Below the pieces are notes generated by a model. The model saw nothing but the letters and a program-made list of their open reading frames with translations, searched no databases and was not told where the DNA came from. A stretch of DNA of 6,936 nt, taken from contig JBFKMV010000222.1 in assembly GCA_041629655.1 (NCBI GenBank), positions 1 to 6,936 on the forward strand, written 5' to 3'. Positions 1 through 6,212 of the stretch are shown here, piece after piece. The first letter of the stretch is position 1; each line of letters begins with the position of its first letter. The DNA is from JBFKMV01 sp041629655 (lineage in GTDB: Bacteria > Acidobacteriota > Polarisedimenticolia > Polarisedimenticolales > Polarisedimenticolaceae). A program made the translations under genes and the position numbers.

Positions 1-102
1 TCCGGGCGAGCCGGAGCCGTGCGACCGGGGCCGTCGACGAGCAGGTGATTTGGGCCGGTCGCCGTGTAAATCGTTCACGGTTCCCCCAACGACGTCGGAA
101 GA

Positions 103-131
103 AGTATAAGTACCCGGTCAAATAGTTTCAA
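103..131 (-). promoter_or_regulatory. Candidate leftward sigma70-type promoter
   Basis: Read on the minus strand, TTGAAA (131 to 126) is followed by exactly 17 bases and then TATACT (108 to 103). Each hexamer matches its sigma70 consensus at five of six positions, and the spacing is the optimum. Transcription would start near position 96 and run out of the left edge. Downstream on the minus strand, a GGGGGA stretch lies 3 bases before a GTG (78-76), which opens a frame with no stop to the edge. A divergently transcribed gene is therefore plausible but unproven. The AT-rich setting makes chance promoter matches more likely. Confidence 0.4.
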
Positions 132-180
132 GATCAATTGATGGCCCTGAAACATACATACTTATTCAAGTAGTTTGAAG
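121..180. promoter_or_regulatory. AT-rich island with nested dyad symmetries, possible operator
   Basis: Positions 101-180 are about 65% A+T by hand count (52 of 80), in strong contrast to the GC-rich surroundings. The island holds a perfect 10-base palindrome, ATCAATTGAT (133-142), nested between the inverted arms GTTTCA (125-130) and TGAAAC (148-153). It also holds a second dyad, TTCAA (165-169) with TTGAA (175-179). TAGTTTCAAG (123-132) recurs as TAGTTTGAAG (171-180), nine of ten bases identical and 48 bases apart. The nested dyad overlaps the -35 of the leftward candidate promoter. These are the usual marks of binding sites for dimeric regulators, but no specific regulator can be named from the sequence. 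Confidence 0.4.
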
Positions 181-183
181 TTC

Positions 184-207
184 GGGGTTGCCGTGCCCGG
201 CAACCTC
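184..207. repeat. GC-rich inverted repeat / hairpin between divergent promoters
   Basis: GGTTGCCG (186-193) pairs perfectly with CGGCAACC (198-205) around a four-base loop, TGCC. One G-U pair and one further G-C pair extend the stem to 184 and 207. Neither strand has a run of T after the stem, so it does not look like an intrinsic terminator. It lies about 30 bases upstream of the rightward -35 box, where a DNA-binding dyad or a structural element would be expected. Its function is unknown. Confidence 0.4.
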
Positions 208-234
208 TGACGCCCGGCTACCGGCCAGGGTTTC

Positions 235-264
235 TTGACGCTTCGCCGACCCCGGGCCTAGACT
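235..264 (+). promoter_or_regulatory. Candidate sigma70-type promoter for the barrel gene, near-leaderless
   Basis: TTGACG (235-240) and TAGACT (259-264) are separated by 18 bases. The -35 matches consensus at five of six positions and the -10 at four of six, including the key A at position 2 and the final T. The predicted transcription start falls near 271, only about three bases before the ATG at 274. The message would have essentially no leader, which agrees with the lack of a Shine-Dalgarno sequence there. Confidence 0.5.
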
Positions 265-273
265 GCCCGGCCC

Positions 274-1482
274 ATGCGCCTCCCGCCCCTGCGCTGGCTC
301 CTCGTCCTCGTCCTGGCGCCGTTCCCGGCTCTCGCCGGGGAGAGCAAGCTCGAGCCGCCGGAGCTGGACCGGTACCTCCGCTGGGGTCCCGTCCGCGCGC
401 GGCCCGGTCTGACGGTCACCAATCTCGGCTACGACGACAACATCCTGGTCAACGACCGGCAGCGGGTCGGCGACTACCGCGTCACGGTGGCCCCGCGGCT
501 GGACGGCCTGGTGCTGCTCGGACCCTCGTTCCTGACCTTCACCGAGCGCGCCGAGTACACGGCGTTCGCCGAGAACAGCGGACAGAATTTCTTCAACCAC
601 AGCAGCACGGGCCGCCTCACCGTGCCCTGGAGCCGCTTCGGCGTGTTCGCGAGCGTCGGGCTGATCGAGGCCCGCGAGCGACCCGTCGAGCGCGAGGACG
701 TGCGGCGCAACCGGCGGGAGCGCCGGATCGGGGCGGGGCTGATCTGGCAGCTCGGCTGGCGAACCGAACTGGAGCTCCAGCACCGGCGGACCCGTTACCG
801 GTTCAGCGACGAGGACGCGCTGGTCGATCCTTCGATCGACCTCGATCGGGTCGAGCGGTCGCAGCGGCTGGAGGCCGCCTACCGGCTCGGCGGCCGGACG
901 AGGCTGACGCTCGACGCGAGCTTCACCGACCTGGCCTTCGACAACCGCGTCGAGCGGAACGCGCGGGAGTTCGCCGTGCAGCCGGGCCTGCGGCTCGGCG
1001 AGGGGGGGCCGCTGACCGGCGCGCTGCGGCTGGGCTGGTCGCGCGTCGAAGCCCGCAATGCGACGGTCCCCGACCTCGACGGACTGGTCGGCGAGGCCCG
1101 GCTGGCCTACCGCTTCCCGGGGCGCACCGCGCTCGAGCTGGAGTTCGAGCGCGCCCAGCACTTCGCCGTGACCAGCGACTACCGCTACTACCGGCTGTCG
1201 CGCGTCGGCGCGCGGGTGGTGCACTACCTCAACCGCGTCCTCGGGGTCGAGGCCAGCGGCGCGGTGGGCCGGCTGAGCTTCGAGGGCGCCGAGGCCGCGG
1301 TGGCGCCGCGCCGGGACGACCTGCTGCGGTACGGCGCGGGGCTGCGGCTGCGGGTGTCCGAGAACCCGCTGGGCCGCCGCGTCGAGTACGTGCTGCGGAT
1401 GAACCGCTACGTCCGCGATTCCACGGCCGTCTTCGATACCCGACGCACCGCCTGGGGCATCGATGCGGTCGTGGGCTTCTAG
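274..1482 (+). CDS. Outer-membrane beta-barrel protein (putative beta-barrel porin 2 type), EPS-locus porin
   Basis: This 402-residue protein starts with a typical signal peptide: basic and Pro-containing N-terminus, hydrophobic residues 8-18, and likely cleavage after ALA at 21. The mature part lacks long hydrophobic helices. It consists of alternating polar/aromatic strands separated by charged turns, and the chain ends in ...VVGF, the terminal Phe expected of a BAM-assembled barrel. The motif GYDDNIL (52-58), followed by a strand ending in 'VAPRL', resembles the N-terminus of the BBP2_2 (putative beta-barrel porin 2) family, whose members are common in EPS loci. The start is fixed: an in-frame TAG lies at 259-261 and no other start codon occurs before 274. 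There is no Shine-Dalgarno, consistent with a near-leaderless transcript. The gene lies 81 bases upstream of a Wza-family gene. My inference is that it forms the outer-membrane exit pore for the polymer. The family call rests on motif and topology only; an unrelated barrel is possible. Confidence 0.8.
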   Translation: MRLPPLRWLLVLVLAPFPALAGESKLEPPELDRYLRWGPVRARPGLTVTNLGYDDNILVNDRQRVGDYRVTVAPRLDGLVLLGPSFLTFTERAEYTAFAENSGQNFFNHSSTGRLTVPWSRFGVFASVGLIEARERPVEREDVRRNRRERRIGAGLIWQLGWRTELELQHRRTRYRFSDEDALVDPSIDLDRVERSQRLEAAYRLGGRTRLTLDASFTDLAFDNRVERNAREFAVQPGLRLGEGGPLTGALRLGWSRVEARNATVPDLDGLVGEARLAYRFPGRTALELEFERAQHFAVTSDYRYYRLSRVGARVVHYLNRVLGVEASGAVGRLSFEGAEAAVAPRRDDLLRYGAGLRLRVSENPLGRRVEYVLRMNRYVRDSTAVFDTRRTAWGIDAVVGF

Positions 1483-1484
1483 CG

Positions 1485-1512
1485 CCGGCGCGGCCTGTCC
1501 GGGGAGCGCCGG
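1485..1512 (+). repeat. Inverted repeat just after the barrel gene
   Basis: CCGGCGC (1485-1491) pairs perfectly with GCGCCGG (1506-1512) across a 14-base loop, starting two bases after the TAG stop of the barrel gene. No T-run follows, so it is a poor intrinsic terminator. It could stabilise the 3' end of the upstream message or act as a weak attenuator. It contains the -35 element of the next candidate promoter. In DNA this GC-rich, a stem of this size can occur by chance. Confidence 0.3.
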
Positions 1513-1524
1513 GTCCGCTATACT
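1495..1524 (+). promoter_or_regulatory. Candidate internal promoter ahead of the Wza-family gene
   Basis: TATACT (1519-1524) is a five-of-six match to the sigma70 -10 box and is conspicuous in this GC-rich gap. The best -35 candidate, CTGTCC (1495-1500), is weak (three of six) at 18-base spacing. The predicted start near 1531 gives a leader of about 33 bases carrying GGAGAG (1553-1558), five bases before the ATG at 1564. This would allow the export and kinase genes to be transcribed separately from the barrel gene. Confidence 0.4.
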
Positions 1525-1563
1525 CGGGCTTTCCGGTTCCATGCCGCAGCCCGGAGAGCCTCC

Positions 1564-2481
1564 ATGCACCGCCTGACCGCCTGCCTGCTGCTGAGCCTGG
1601 CGCCGGTGATCCCGGGGGCGGCGCAGGACACCGAGGAGCCGGTGCTCACGCTCGAGGCGCGCCCCGCGGCGCCGGCCCCGACGCCCCCGCCCACGGCCGG
1701 ACTGCCGCTGCGCGGCGGCTCGGACTACCTGATCGGCAAGCAGGACCTGCTGGAGATCCGGGTCTTCGGTCTGGAGGAGCTCAACCAGACCGTGCGCGTC
1801 GCCGACGACGGCTCGATCTCGCTGCCGCTGCTCGGGCGCCTGCTCGTCGCCGGGCTGACCAAGACCGACCTGGAGCGGATGCTGGCGCGGCTGCTCGAGG
1901 AGAGCTACGTCCGCGAGCCGCAGGTCACCGTGTTCGTCAAGGAGTACGAGTCCAAGAAGGTCGCGGTGACCGGCGCGGTGAGAAAACCGGGTCGTTACGA
2001 GATGCTCGGGGAGAAGACGCTGCTGGAGATGATCTCGCTGGCCGGGGGGCTGGATCAGGACGTGGGCCGCGAGATCATCCTGTTCCGTCGCAACGGCGGC
2101 GAGACGACCCAGCGCATCCAGGTCGATCTCGAGCGGCTGGTCTACGACGCCGACCCGCAGCTCAACCTGGTCATCCTGCCCGAGGACATCGTCTACGTAC
2201 CGACGATCGAGCGCGTGCGGATCTTCGTCGGCGGGGCCGTGAAGAACCCGAACCTGTACGAGGTGCCGCGCTCCGAGCCCGTGACCGTGCTCAAGGCCGT
2301 GACCCTGGCCGGCGGCACCACCGACCGCGCGGCGCTGCGGCGGGTCCAGATCCACCGCACCGACGCCGACGGGGCGCGGGTGACGCTGACCGTGGACCTG
2401 AAGAAGATCCGGCGCGGCAAGGCCGAGGACCCGATCCTGCAGAAGGACGACCTGGTGCTCGTCCCGGAGGCGTTCTTCTGA
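1564..2481 (+). CDS. Wza/OPX-family polysaccharide export protein (Poly_export + SLBB domains)
   Basis: This 305-residue protein forms, by family knowledge, the oligomeric periplasmic channel that carries polysaccharide from the inner-membrane Wzc complex to the outer membrane. Residues 1-21 are a signal peptide (LLLSLAPVIPGAA, cleavage near 20-21). A Pro/Ala-rich linker (about 33-48) follows. The Poly_export domain runs from about 53 to 129 (YLIGKQDLLEIRVFG, then VADDGSISLPLLG). The first SLBB-type segment begins near 131 (KKVAVTGAVRKPGRYEM) and the second near 219 (RIFVGGAVKNPNLYEV). The protein stops at 305 in ...LVLVPEAFF, directly after the last SLBB strand. It therefore lacks the C-terminal amphipathic helix by which E. 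coli Wza crosses the outer membrane, and has no credible lipobox. That suggests a periplasmic OPX protein relying on a partner barrel, for which the upstream gene is the obvious candidate. GGAGAG at 1553-1558 supports the ATG at 1564. The stop overlaps the kinase start by one base, implying translational coupling. Confidence 0.93.
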   Translation: MHRLTACLLLSLAPVIPGAAQDTEEPVLTLEARPAAPAPTPPPTAGLPLRGGSDYLIGKQDLLEIRVFGLEELNQTVRVADDGSISLPLLGRLLVAGLTKTDLERMLARLLEESYVREPQVTVFVKEYESKKVAVTGAVRKPGRYEMLGEKTLLEMISLAGGLDQDVGREIILFRRNGGETTQRIQVDLERLVYDADPQLNLVILPEDIVYVPTIERVRIFVGGAVKNPNLYEVPRSEPVTVLKAVTLAGGTTDRAALRRVQIHRTDADGARVTLTVDLKKIRRGKAEDPILQKDDLVLVPEAFF

Positions 2482-4724
2482 TGCCGGACAACGGCTCCGG
2501 AACGACGCCGCTGCTGGAGTACTGGGCGGTGCTGGTCCGCCGGCGCTGGGTCGTCTACCTCGCGGTCTGCGCGGCCACGCTGGCGGCGCTGGTCGGCTCG
2601 TTCCTGGCCACCCCGATGTACCGCGCGACCGCCTCGCTCCACGTCGAGCGCCAGCAGCCGGACATCCTGACCTTCCGGGACCTGTCGCGCACCGATTATT
2701 CCTGGGCCGCCTACTCCGACTTCTACCAGACCCAGTACAAGATCCTGTCCAGCGAGGCGGTCACCCGGCGCGCGGTGGAGCGCCTGGGTCTGACCAGCCA
2801 TCCGCTGTTCGAGCCCTCGTCCGGCGGCGAGCCGGGATTGCTGGCGCGGCTGAGGGCCCTGGTCCCGACCAAGCGGATCGCGGTCGAGGTCTCGCCGCTC
2901 GACGCCGCGGCGGCGCGCATCCGCGGCGCGCTCGAGGTCACCCCGGTGCGCAACTCCCAGCTGGTGCGCGTGTCGTGGATCGGCGCGGACCCGCAGCTGG
3001 CCGCGCAGGTCGCCAACGCCGTCGTGGACGCCTACATGCAGTTCAACATGGAGTCCAAGTTCACGGCCTCGGACCAGGCGACCGAGTTCCTGGTCGACCA
3101 GATCGGCCAGCTCAAGCGCGAGATCGCGACGATCGAGGACCAGCTCCAGCAATACGGCGAGTCGAAGCGGATCGTCTCGATCGACGACACCAACAACATC
3201 ACGCTCAAGGCCCTGTCCGACATCTCCCAGCGGCGCACCGAAGCCCAGACCCGGCTGGCCGAGAAGGAGGCGTCCTACCGCTCGATCCTCCAGAGCCCGC
3301 CCGATGCGCTGCCCGAGGTGCTCAACTCGAGCCTGATCAACCGGCTCAAGGAGGAGTACGCGGCGTACGAAGCCGACTACTCCGAAAAGGCGACGCGCTT
3401 CAAGACCGGCTGGCCCGGGATGCAGACGCTGGAGTCCAAGCTCGAGCAGGCGCGGCTGCGGCTGGAGCTCGAGACCGACCGCATCGCGCGCCAGGTGCTG
3501 CTGGCGGCCGAGGCCGACTACAACAAGGCGCTCAGCGAGGTGCGCAACCTGGACGGGCTGCTGGACCGCCAGGAGGGCGCGGCGCAACGCCTCAAGCGCG
3601 ATGCCGTGGAGTTCGCGACGCTGCAGACCGAGGTGCAGAAGAAGCGCGAGACGCTGAATGCGTTGATCGCGCGCCAGAACGAGATGGCGCTGTCGACCCG
3701 CCTGCGCGACCTGGACGTCACGTCCAGCAACGTGCGCGTCGTCGATCGCGCGCGAGCGCCGGTGGCGCCGTTCAGCCCGCGCACCCGGCTGAACCTGCTG
3801 CTGGGCCTGGCGCTGGGCCTGGGCGCCGGGGTCGGCCTGGCGTTCTTTTTGGATTACCTCGACAACACCGTGGCGACGCCCGCGCAGCTGGCGGCGTTCG
3901 CCACGCTGCCGGTGCTGGTCGCCGTGCCGCGCCACGGCTCGTCGGCCGGCCCGCTGGGTCGCGTGCGGCGGCGCAAGCAGGAGCCCGAGCAACCGGTCGA
4001 CCTGGTGACGCACCGCGACGGCAGCGCCGGCGCTTCCGAGGCCTACCGCCAGCTCCGCACGGCGATCCTGCTGTCGAGCCCCGGCAAGGCGCCGCGGCAG
4101 CTGATGGTGACCAGCGCGCTGCCGGTCGAGGGCAAGTCGCTTACGGTGCTCAATCTCGCGGTCGTGCTGGCGCAGCTCGGCCGCAAGGTGCTGGTGGTCG
4201 ACACCGACCTGCGGCGTCCGCGCCTGCACGGGCCGTTCGAGCTTGACAACGGAACCGGCGCGACGACGTACCTGTCGGGGCTCGAGCCGGACCCGCTGCA
4301 GCTCGTGCGCCCGACCGGGATCGAGAACCTCGACATCCTGACCAGCGGACCGATCCCGCCCAACCCGTCCGAGCTGCTCAACTCCGAGACCTTCACGCGG
4401 CTCGGCGCGAGCCTGCTCGAGCGCTACGACCACGTGGTCTACGATTCTCCGCCGACACTGTCCGTCGCCGATCCCGTGATCGTCGGCAGCGTGGTGGACG
4501 CCGTGGTCCTGGTCGTGCGGGCCGAGCGCACGCCGAAGCAGTCGATCCGCCAGGCGATCGAGAAGTTCGAGCACTCCGGGATCAGCCCGATCGGGATCGT
4601 GCTCAACGACGTGAACGTCGAGGCGCACGGCTACCGCAACTACCACTACCACGGACGCTACGCCGGCGAGGAGCCGGGGCGCCGCGAGTCCGGGAAGGCC
4701 CGGGCCAGCGGCACCCGTACCTGA
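2481..4724 (+). CDS. Wzc-type polysaccharide co-polymerase with BY-type tyrosine autokinase domain
   Basis: This 747-residue inner-membrane protein controls chain length and export of the polymer. The Wzz domain opens with TM1 (about 23-43), then TPMYRA (44-49), a match to the family PxY motif. A long periplasmic, largely coiled-coil region (about 185-415) includes a GNVR-like segment (LINRLKEEY onward). The Pro-rich stretch APVAPFSP precedes TM2 (about 437-457). The cytoplasmic kinase has Walker A ALPVEGKS (546-553, K552), Walker A' VVDTDLRRP (D574, D576) and Walker B VVYDSPP (D655). The C-terminal tyrosine cluster GYRNYHYHGRY places Tyr at 718, 721, 723 and 727, the expected autophosphorylation tail. 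Kinase and membrane parts are fused, as in most Gram-negative homologues. The Walker A loop has Val where BY-kinases often have Gly (PGEGKS), but it still fits A-x4-GKS and should be active. The ATG at 2481 shares its A with the upstream TGA. GGAGG at 2466-2470 inside the upstream gene is the likely ribosome site. A cognate phosphatase is not in the window. Confidence 0.95.
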   Translation: MPDNGSGTTPLLEYWAVLVRRRWVVYLAVCAATLAALVGSFLATPMYRATASLHVERQQPDILTFRDLSRTDYSWAAYSDFYQTQYKILSSEAVTRRAVERLGLTSHPLFEPSSGGEPGLLARLRALVPTKRIAVEVSPLDAAAARIRGALEVTPVRNSQLVRVSWIGADPQLAAQVANAVVDAYMQFNMESKFTASDQATEFLVDQIGQLKREIATIEDQLQQYGESKRIVSIDDTNNITLKALSDISQRRTEAQTRLAEKEASYRSILQSPPDALPEVLNSSLINRLKEEYAAYEADYSEKATRFKTGWPGMQTLESKLEQARLRLELETDRIARQVLLAAEADYNKALSEVRNLDGLLDRQEGAAQRLKRDAVEFATLQTEVQKKRETLNALIARQNEMALSTRLRDLDVTSSNVRVVDRARAPVAPFSPRTRLNLLLGLALGLGAGVGLAFFLDYLDNTVATPAQLAAFATLPVLVAVPRHGSSAGPLGRVRRRKQEPEQPVDLVTHRDGSAGASEAYRQLRTAILLSSPGKAPRQLMVTSALPVEGKSLTVLNLAVVLAQLGRKVLVVDTDLRRPRLHGPFELDNGTGATTYLSGLEPDPLQLVRPTGIENLDILTSGPIPPNPSELLNSETFTRLGASLLERYDHVVYDSPPTLSVADPVIVGSVVDAVVLVVRAERTPKQSIRQAIEKFEHSGISPIGIVLNDVNVEAHGYRNYHYHGRYAGEEPGRRESGKARASGTRT

Positions 4725-4760
4725 CCCGTAGCCGACCGCCGTTTCCGGCGCTCCGCCACG

Positions 4761-6212
4761 ATGCCTGAACCCGACGAGACGACCCCGACGTCGGCCGGCC
4801 GGTCGGATCCGCTGGCGCGGGTGCTGGAGTGGGGGCTGGCGGCGCTGCTGGTGGCGGCGCCGCTGCCGTTCGGCGCGGTGCTGCCGGGAGCGCTGGCCCT
4901 GCTCGAGATCGGCGCCCTGGCGCTGCTGGTCGTGTGGCTCGTCCGGGCGGCCGCCGGGCACCCGACGGCGCTGCCCCCCCGAGCCGTGCGCGCCGGATTG
5001 CTCGGCCTGATGGCGCTGGCGCTGCTGCAGGCCGTGCCCCTGGGCGATACGGCGGTGTCGTGGATCTCGCCCGAGTCGCTCGAGGTGCGCGCCGACTCCC
5101 GCGCCCCCGAGCCGGCGCACCGGGTCGAGGGGGAGCTGTTGCAGGCGCCGCCCGAGAGCCTCGACCGGCCCGCCGCGCTGTCGGTCGACCCGGGGCTGAG
5201 CGCGTCGGCGTTGCGCACCGGCGCCGCGCTGGCGGCGCTGCTGCTGGTCGCCACCACGGTCGTCGCCGTCCGCGGCGCGGCGCGGCTGGCGCTGGCGTTG
5301 CTGGTGTCGGCCGCGTTCCAGGGGCTCTACGGCGCCCTGGTGCTGGTGTCGGGCCACGACATGATCTGGCACCTGACCAAGCGGCACTACCTCGACTCGG
5401 CCACCGGCACCTTCGTCAACCGCAACCACTTCGCCGGTTATCTCGCGGCCGCGCTGTGCTGCGGCCTGGCGCTGACGCTCGATCGCGCCGCGCGCGCCCG
5501 CCGCTCGTGGCGCGCGCGCCGGCGCTGGGCGGACCTGCTGGGAACGGAAGGGGCGCGCACCGCGCTGTCGGGCCTGCTGGTCGTGCTGGGGCTCGGCGGG
5601 CTGTTGCTGTCGTTCTCGCGCGCCGGGATCGCCATCGGGCTCACCGCCCTCGGCGCGCTGGTGCTGCGCGCCGGGCCGCGGCGGCTCGGGACCCGGCTCG
5701 CGCTGCTGGTGCTGGTGGTCGCGCTGGCCGCCGTACCGTTGAGCCAGGTCGGAACCGGGCGGCTGGCCGAACGCTACGCGCAGTCCGCGGCCGACTTCGC
5801 GGCGCCCGGCGGGCGCGCCACCGTGTGGTCGGACACCCTCGCCATGGCGGCGACTTTCCCGGCCACCGGCACGGGCTTCGGGACGTTCTCCACGGCGTAC
5901 CCGCTGTTCCGCTCCCCGGAGGTCCGGCTGTTCTACCGTCACGCCCACAACGACGCGGTGCAGCTGGCCGCGGAAGCGGGGCTCGCCGGGGTGCTGCTGG
6001 CGCTGTTGGTGCTGGTGCCTCTGGCGGCCCGGCTGCCCGCGGCCCTCGCGGGCGACGCGCCGCCCCTGGCGGCGGGCCTGGCCCTGGGCTGGCTGACCTT
6101 CGTGGTCCACGCGCTGGTCGATTTCCCGTTTCACCTCCCCGCCAGCGCCGCCACCGCGGCGGCGTTGTCCGGGGCGCTGCTGGGCCTGTCATGGAACAAC
6201 GGGCGAGCCTGA
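4761..6212 (+). CDS. O-antigen ligase/polymerase family (Wzy_C-type) membrane protein
   Basis: This 483-residue, Leu/Ala-rich protein has about ten or more predicted membrane segments. By family knowledge it catalyses periplasmic glycan transfer, either polymerising lipid-linked repeat units (Wzy) or ligating glycan to an acceptor (WaaL). Visible hallmarks are the periplasmic-loop motif SVDPGLSASALRTG before about residue 154, ATGTFVNRNHFAGYL (214-228), LSFSRAG (283-289), GRATVWSDTLAMA (351 onward) with TGTGFGTFS, HAHNDAVQ (394-401; His394 and His396 are the usual conserved histidines of this segment), and DFPFHLP (454-460). In this export-locus context Wzy-like polymerisation is more likely than lipid A ligation, but sequence alone cannot separate the two. 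The gene follows the kinase by 36 bases with no terminator, so co-transcription is likely. I see no clear Shine-Dalgarno before the ATG at 4761; the next genuine methionines lie too far inside to keep the first membrane segment. Its 3' end overlaps the next gene by 22 bases. Confidence 0.88.
   Translation: MPEPDETTPTSAGRSDPLARVLEWGLAALLVAAPLPFGAVLPGALALLEIGALALLVVWLVRAAAGHPTALPPRAVRAGLLGLMALALLQAVPLGDTAVSWISPESLEVRADSRAPEPAHRVEGELLQAPPESLDRPAALSVDPGLSASALRTGAALAALLLVATTVVAVRGAARLALALLVSAAFQGLYGALVLVSGHDMIWHLTKRHYLDSATGTFVNRNHFAGYLAAALCCGLALTLDRAARARRSWRARRRWADLLGTEGARTALSGLLVVLGLGGLLLSFSRAGIAIGLTALGALVLRAGPRRLGTRLALLVLVVALAAVPLSQVGTGRLAERYAQSAADFAAPGGRATVWSDTLAMAATFPATGTGFGTFSTAYPLFRSPEVRLFYRHAHNDAVQLAAEAGLAGVLLALLVLVPLAARLPAALAGDAPPLAAGLALGWLTFVVHALVDFPFHLPASAATAAALSGALLGLSWNNGRA

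Noticed and set aside
3..125. Tail of a rightward upstream gene ending at TAG 123-125.
   Set aside because: The frame is open but runs into the AT-rich island and encodes a Lys/Arg-rich end without a recognisable domain. The other two plus frames stop at 46-48 and near 107-109. No evidence favours any of them.
55..210. Sigma54 (-24/-12) promoter for the EPS genes.
   Set aside because: I looked because such loci are sometimes sigma54-dependent, but found no GG and GC pair at the required spacing with the flanking consensus.
1573..1584. LTAC at residues 4-7 of the Wza-family protein as a lipobox.
   Set aside because: The Cys lies before the hydrophobic stretch, leaving no n- and h-region for a lipoprotein signal. 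The normal cleavage site near residues 20-21 fits better.
166..2355. A 729-codon open frame on the minus strand.
   Set aside because: It is the mirror of the barrel and Wza-family genes, of biased composition (repeated Asp/Val/Gln/Arg/Gly runs), with no domain and no convincing start signals.
2975..4246. A 423-codon plus-strand frame inside the kinase gene.
   Set aside because: It is an out-of-frame shadow of the Wzc coding sequence, with Arg/Ala/Gly-rich product and no domain. The overlapping Wzc frame shows a full set of family motifs.
4737..4750. Small hairpin CGCCG-TTTC-CGGCG between the kinase and polymerase genes as a terminator.
   Set aside because: The stem has only five pairs and no T-run follows. 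Close spacing of the genes argues for co-transcription.
2193..6134. A 1313-codon open frame on the minus strand.
   Set aside because: It lies antisense to three well-supported genes. Its product is low-complexity, rich in Arg, Gln, Gly, His and Ala, with no recognisable domain. Such frames arise because GC-rich codons leave few stops in the complementary frame.
4820..6180. Repeated GGCGCTGCTGGTG-like stretches in the polymerase gene as a DNA repeat.
   Set aside because: They are codon-level repetition from Ala/Leu/Val-rich membrane helices in a GC-rich genome, not a positional repeat array.
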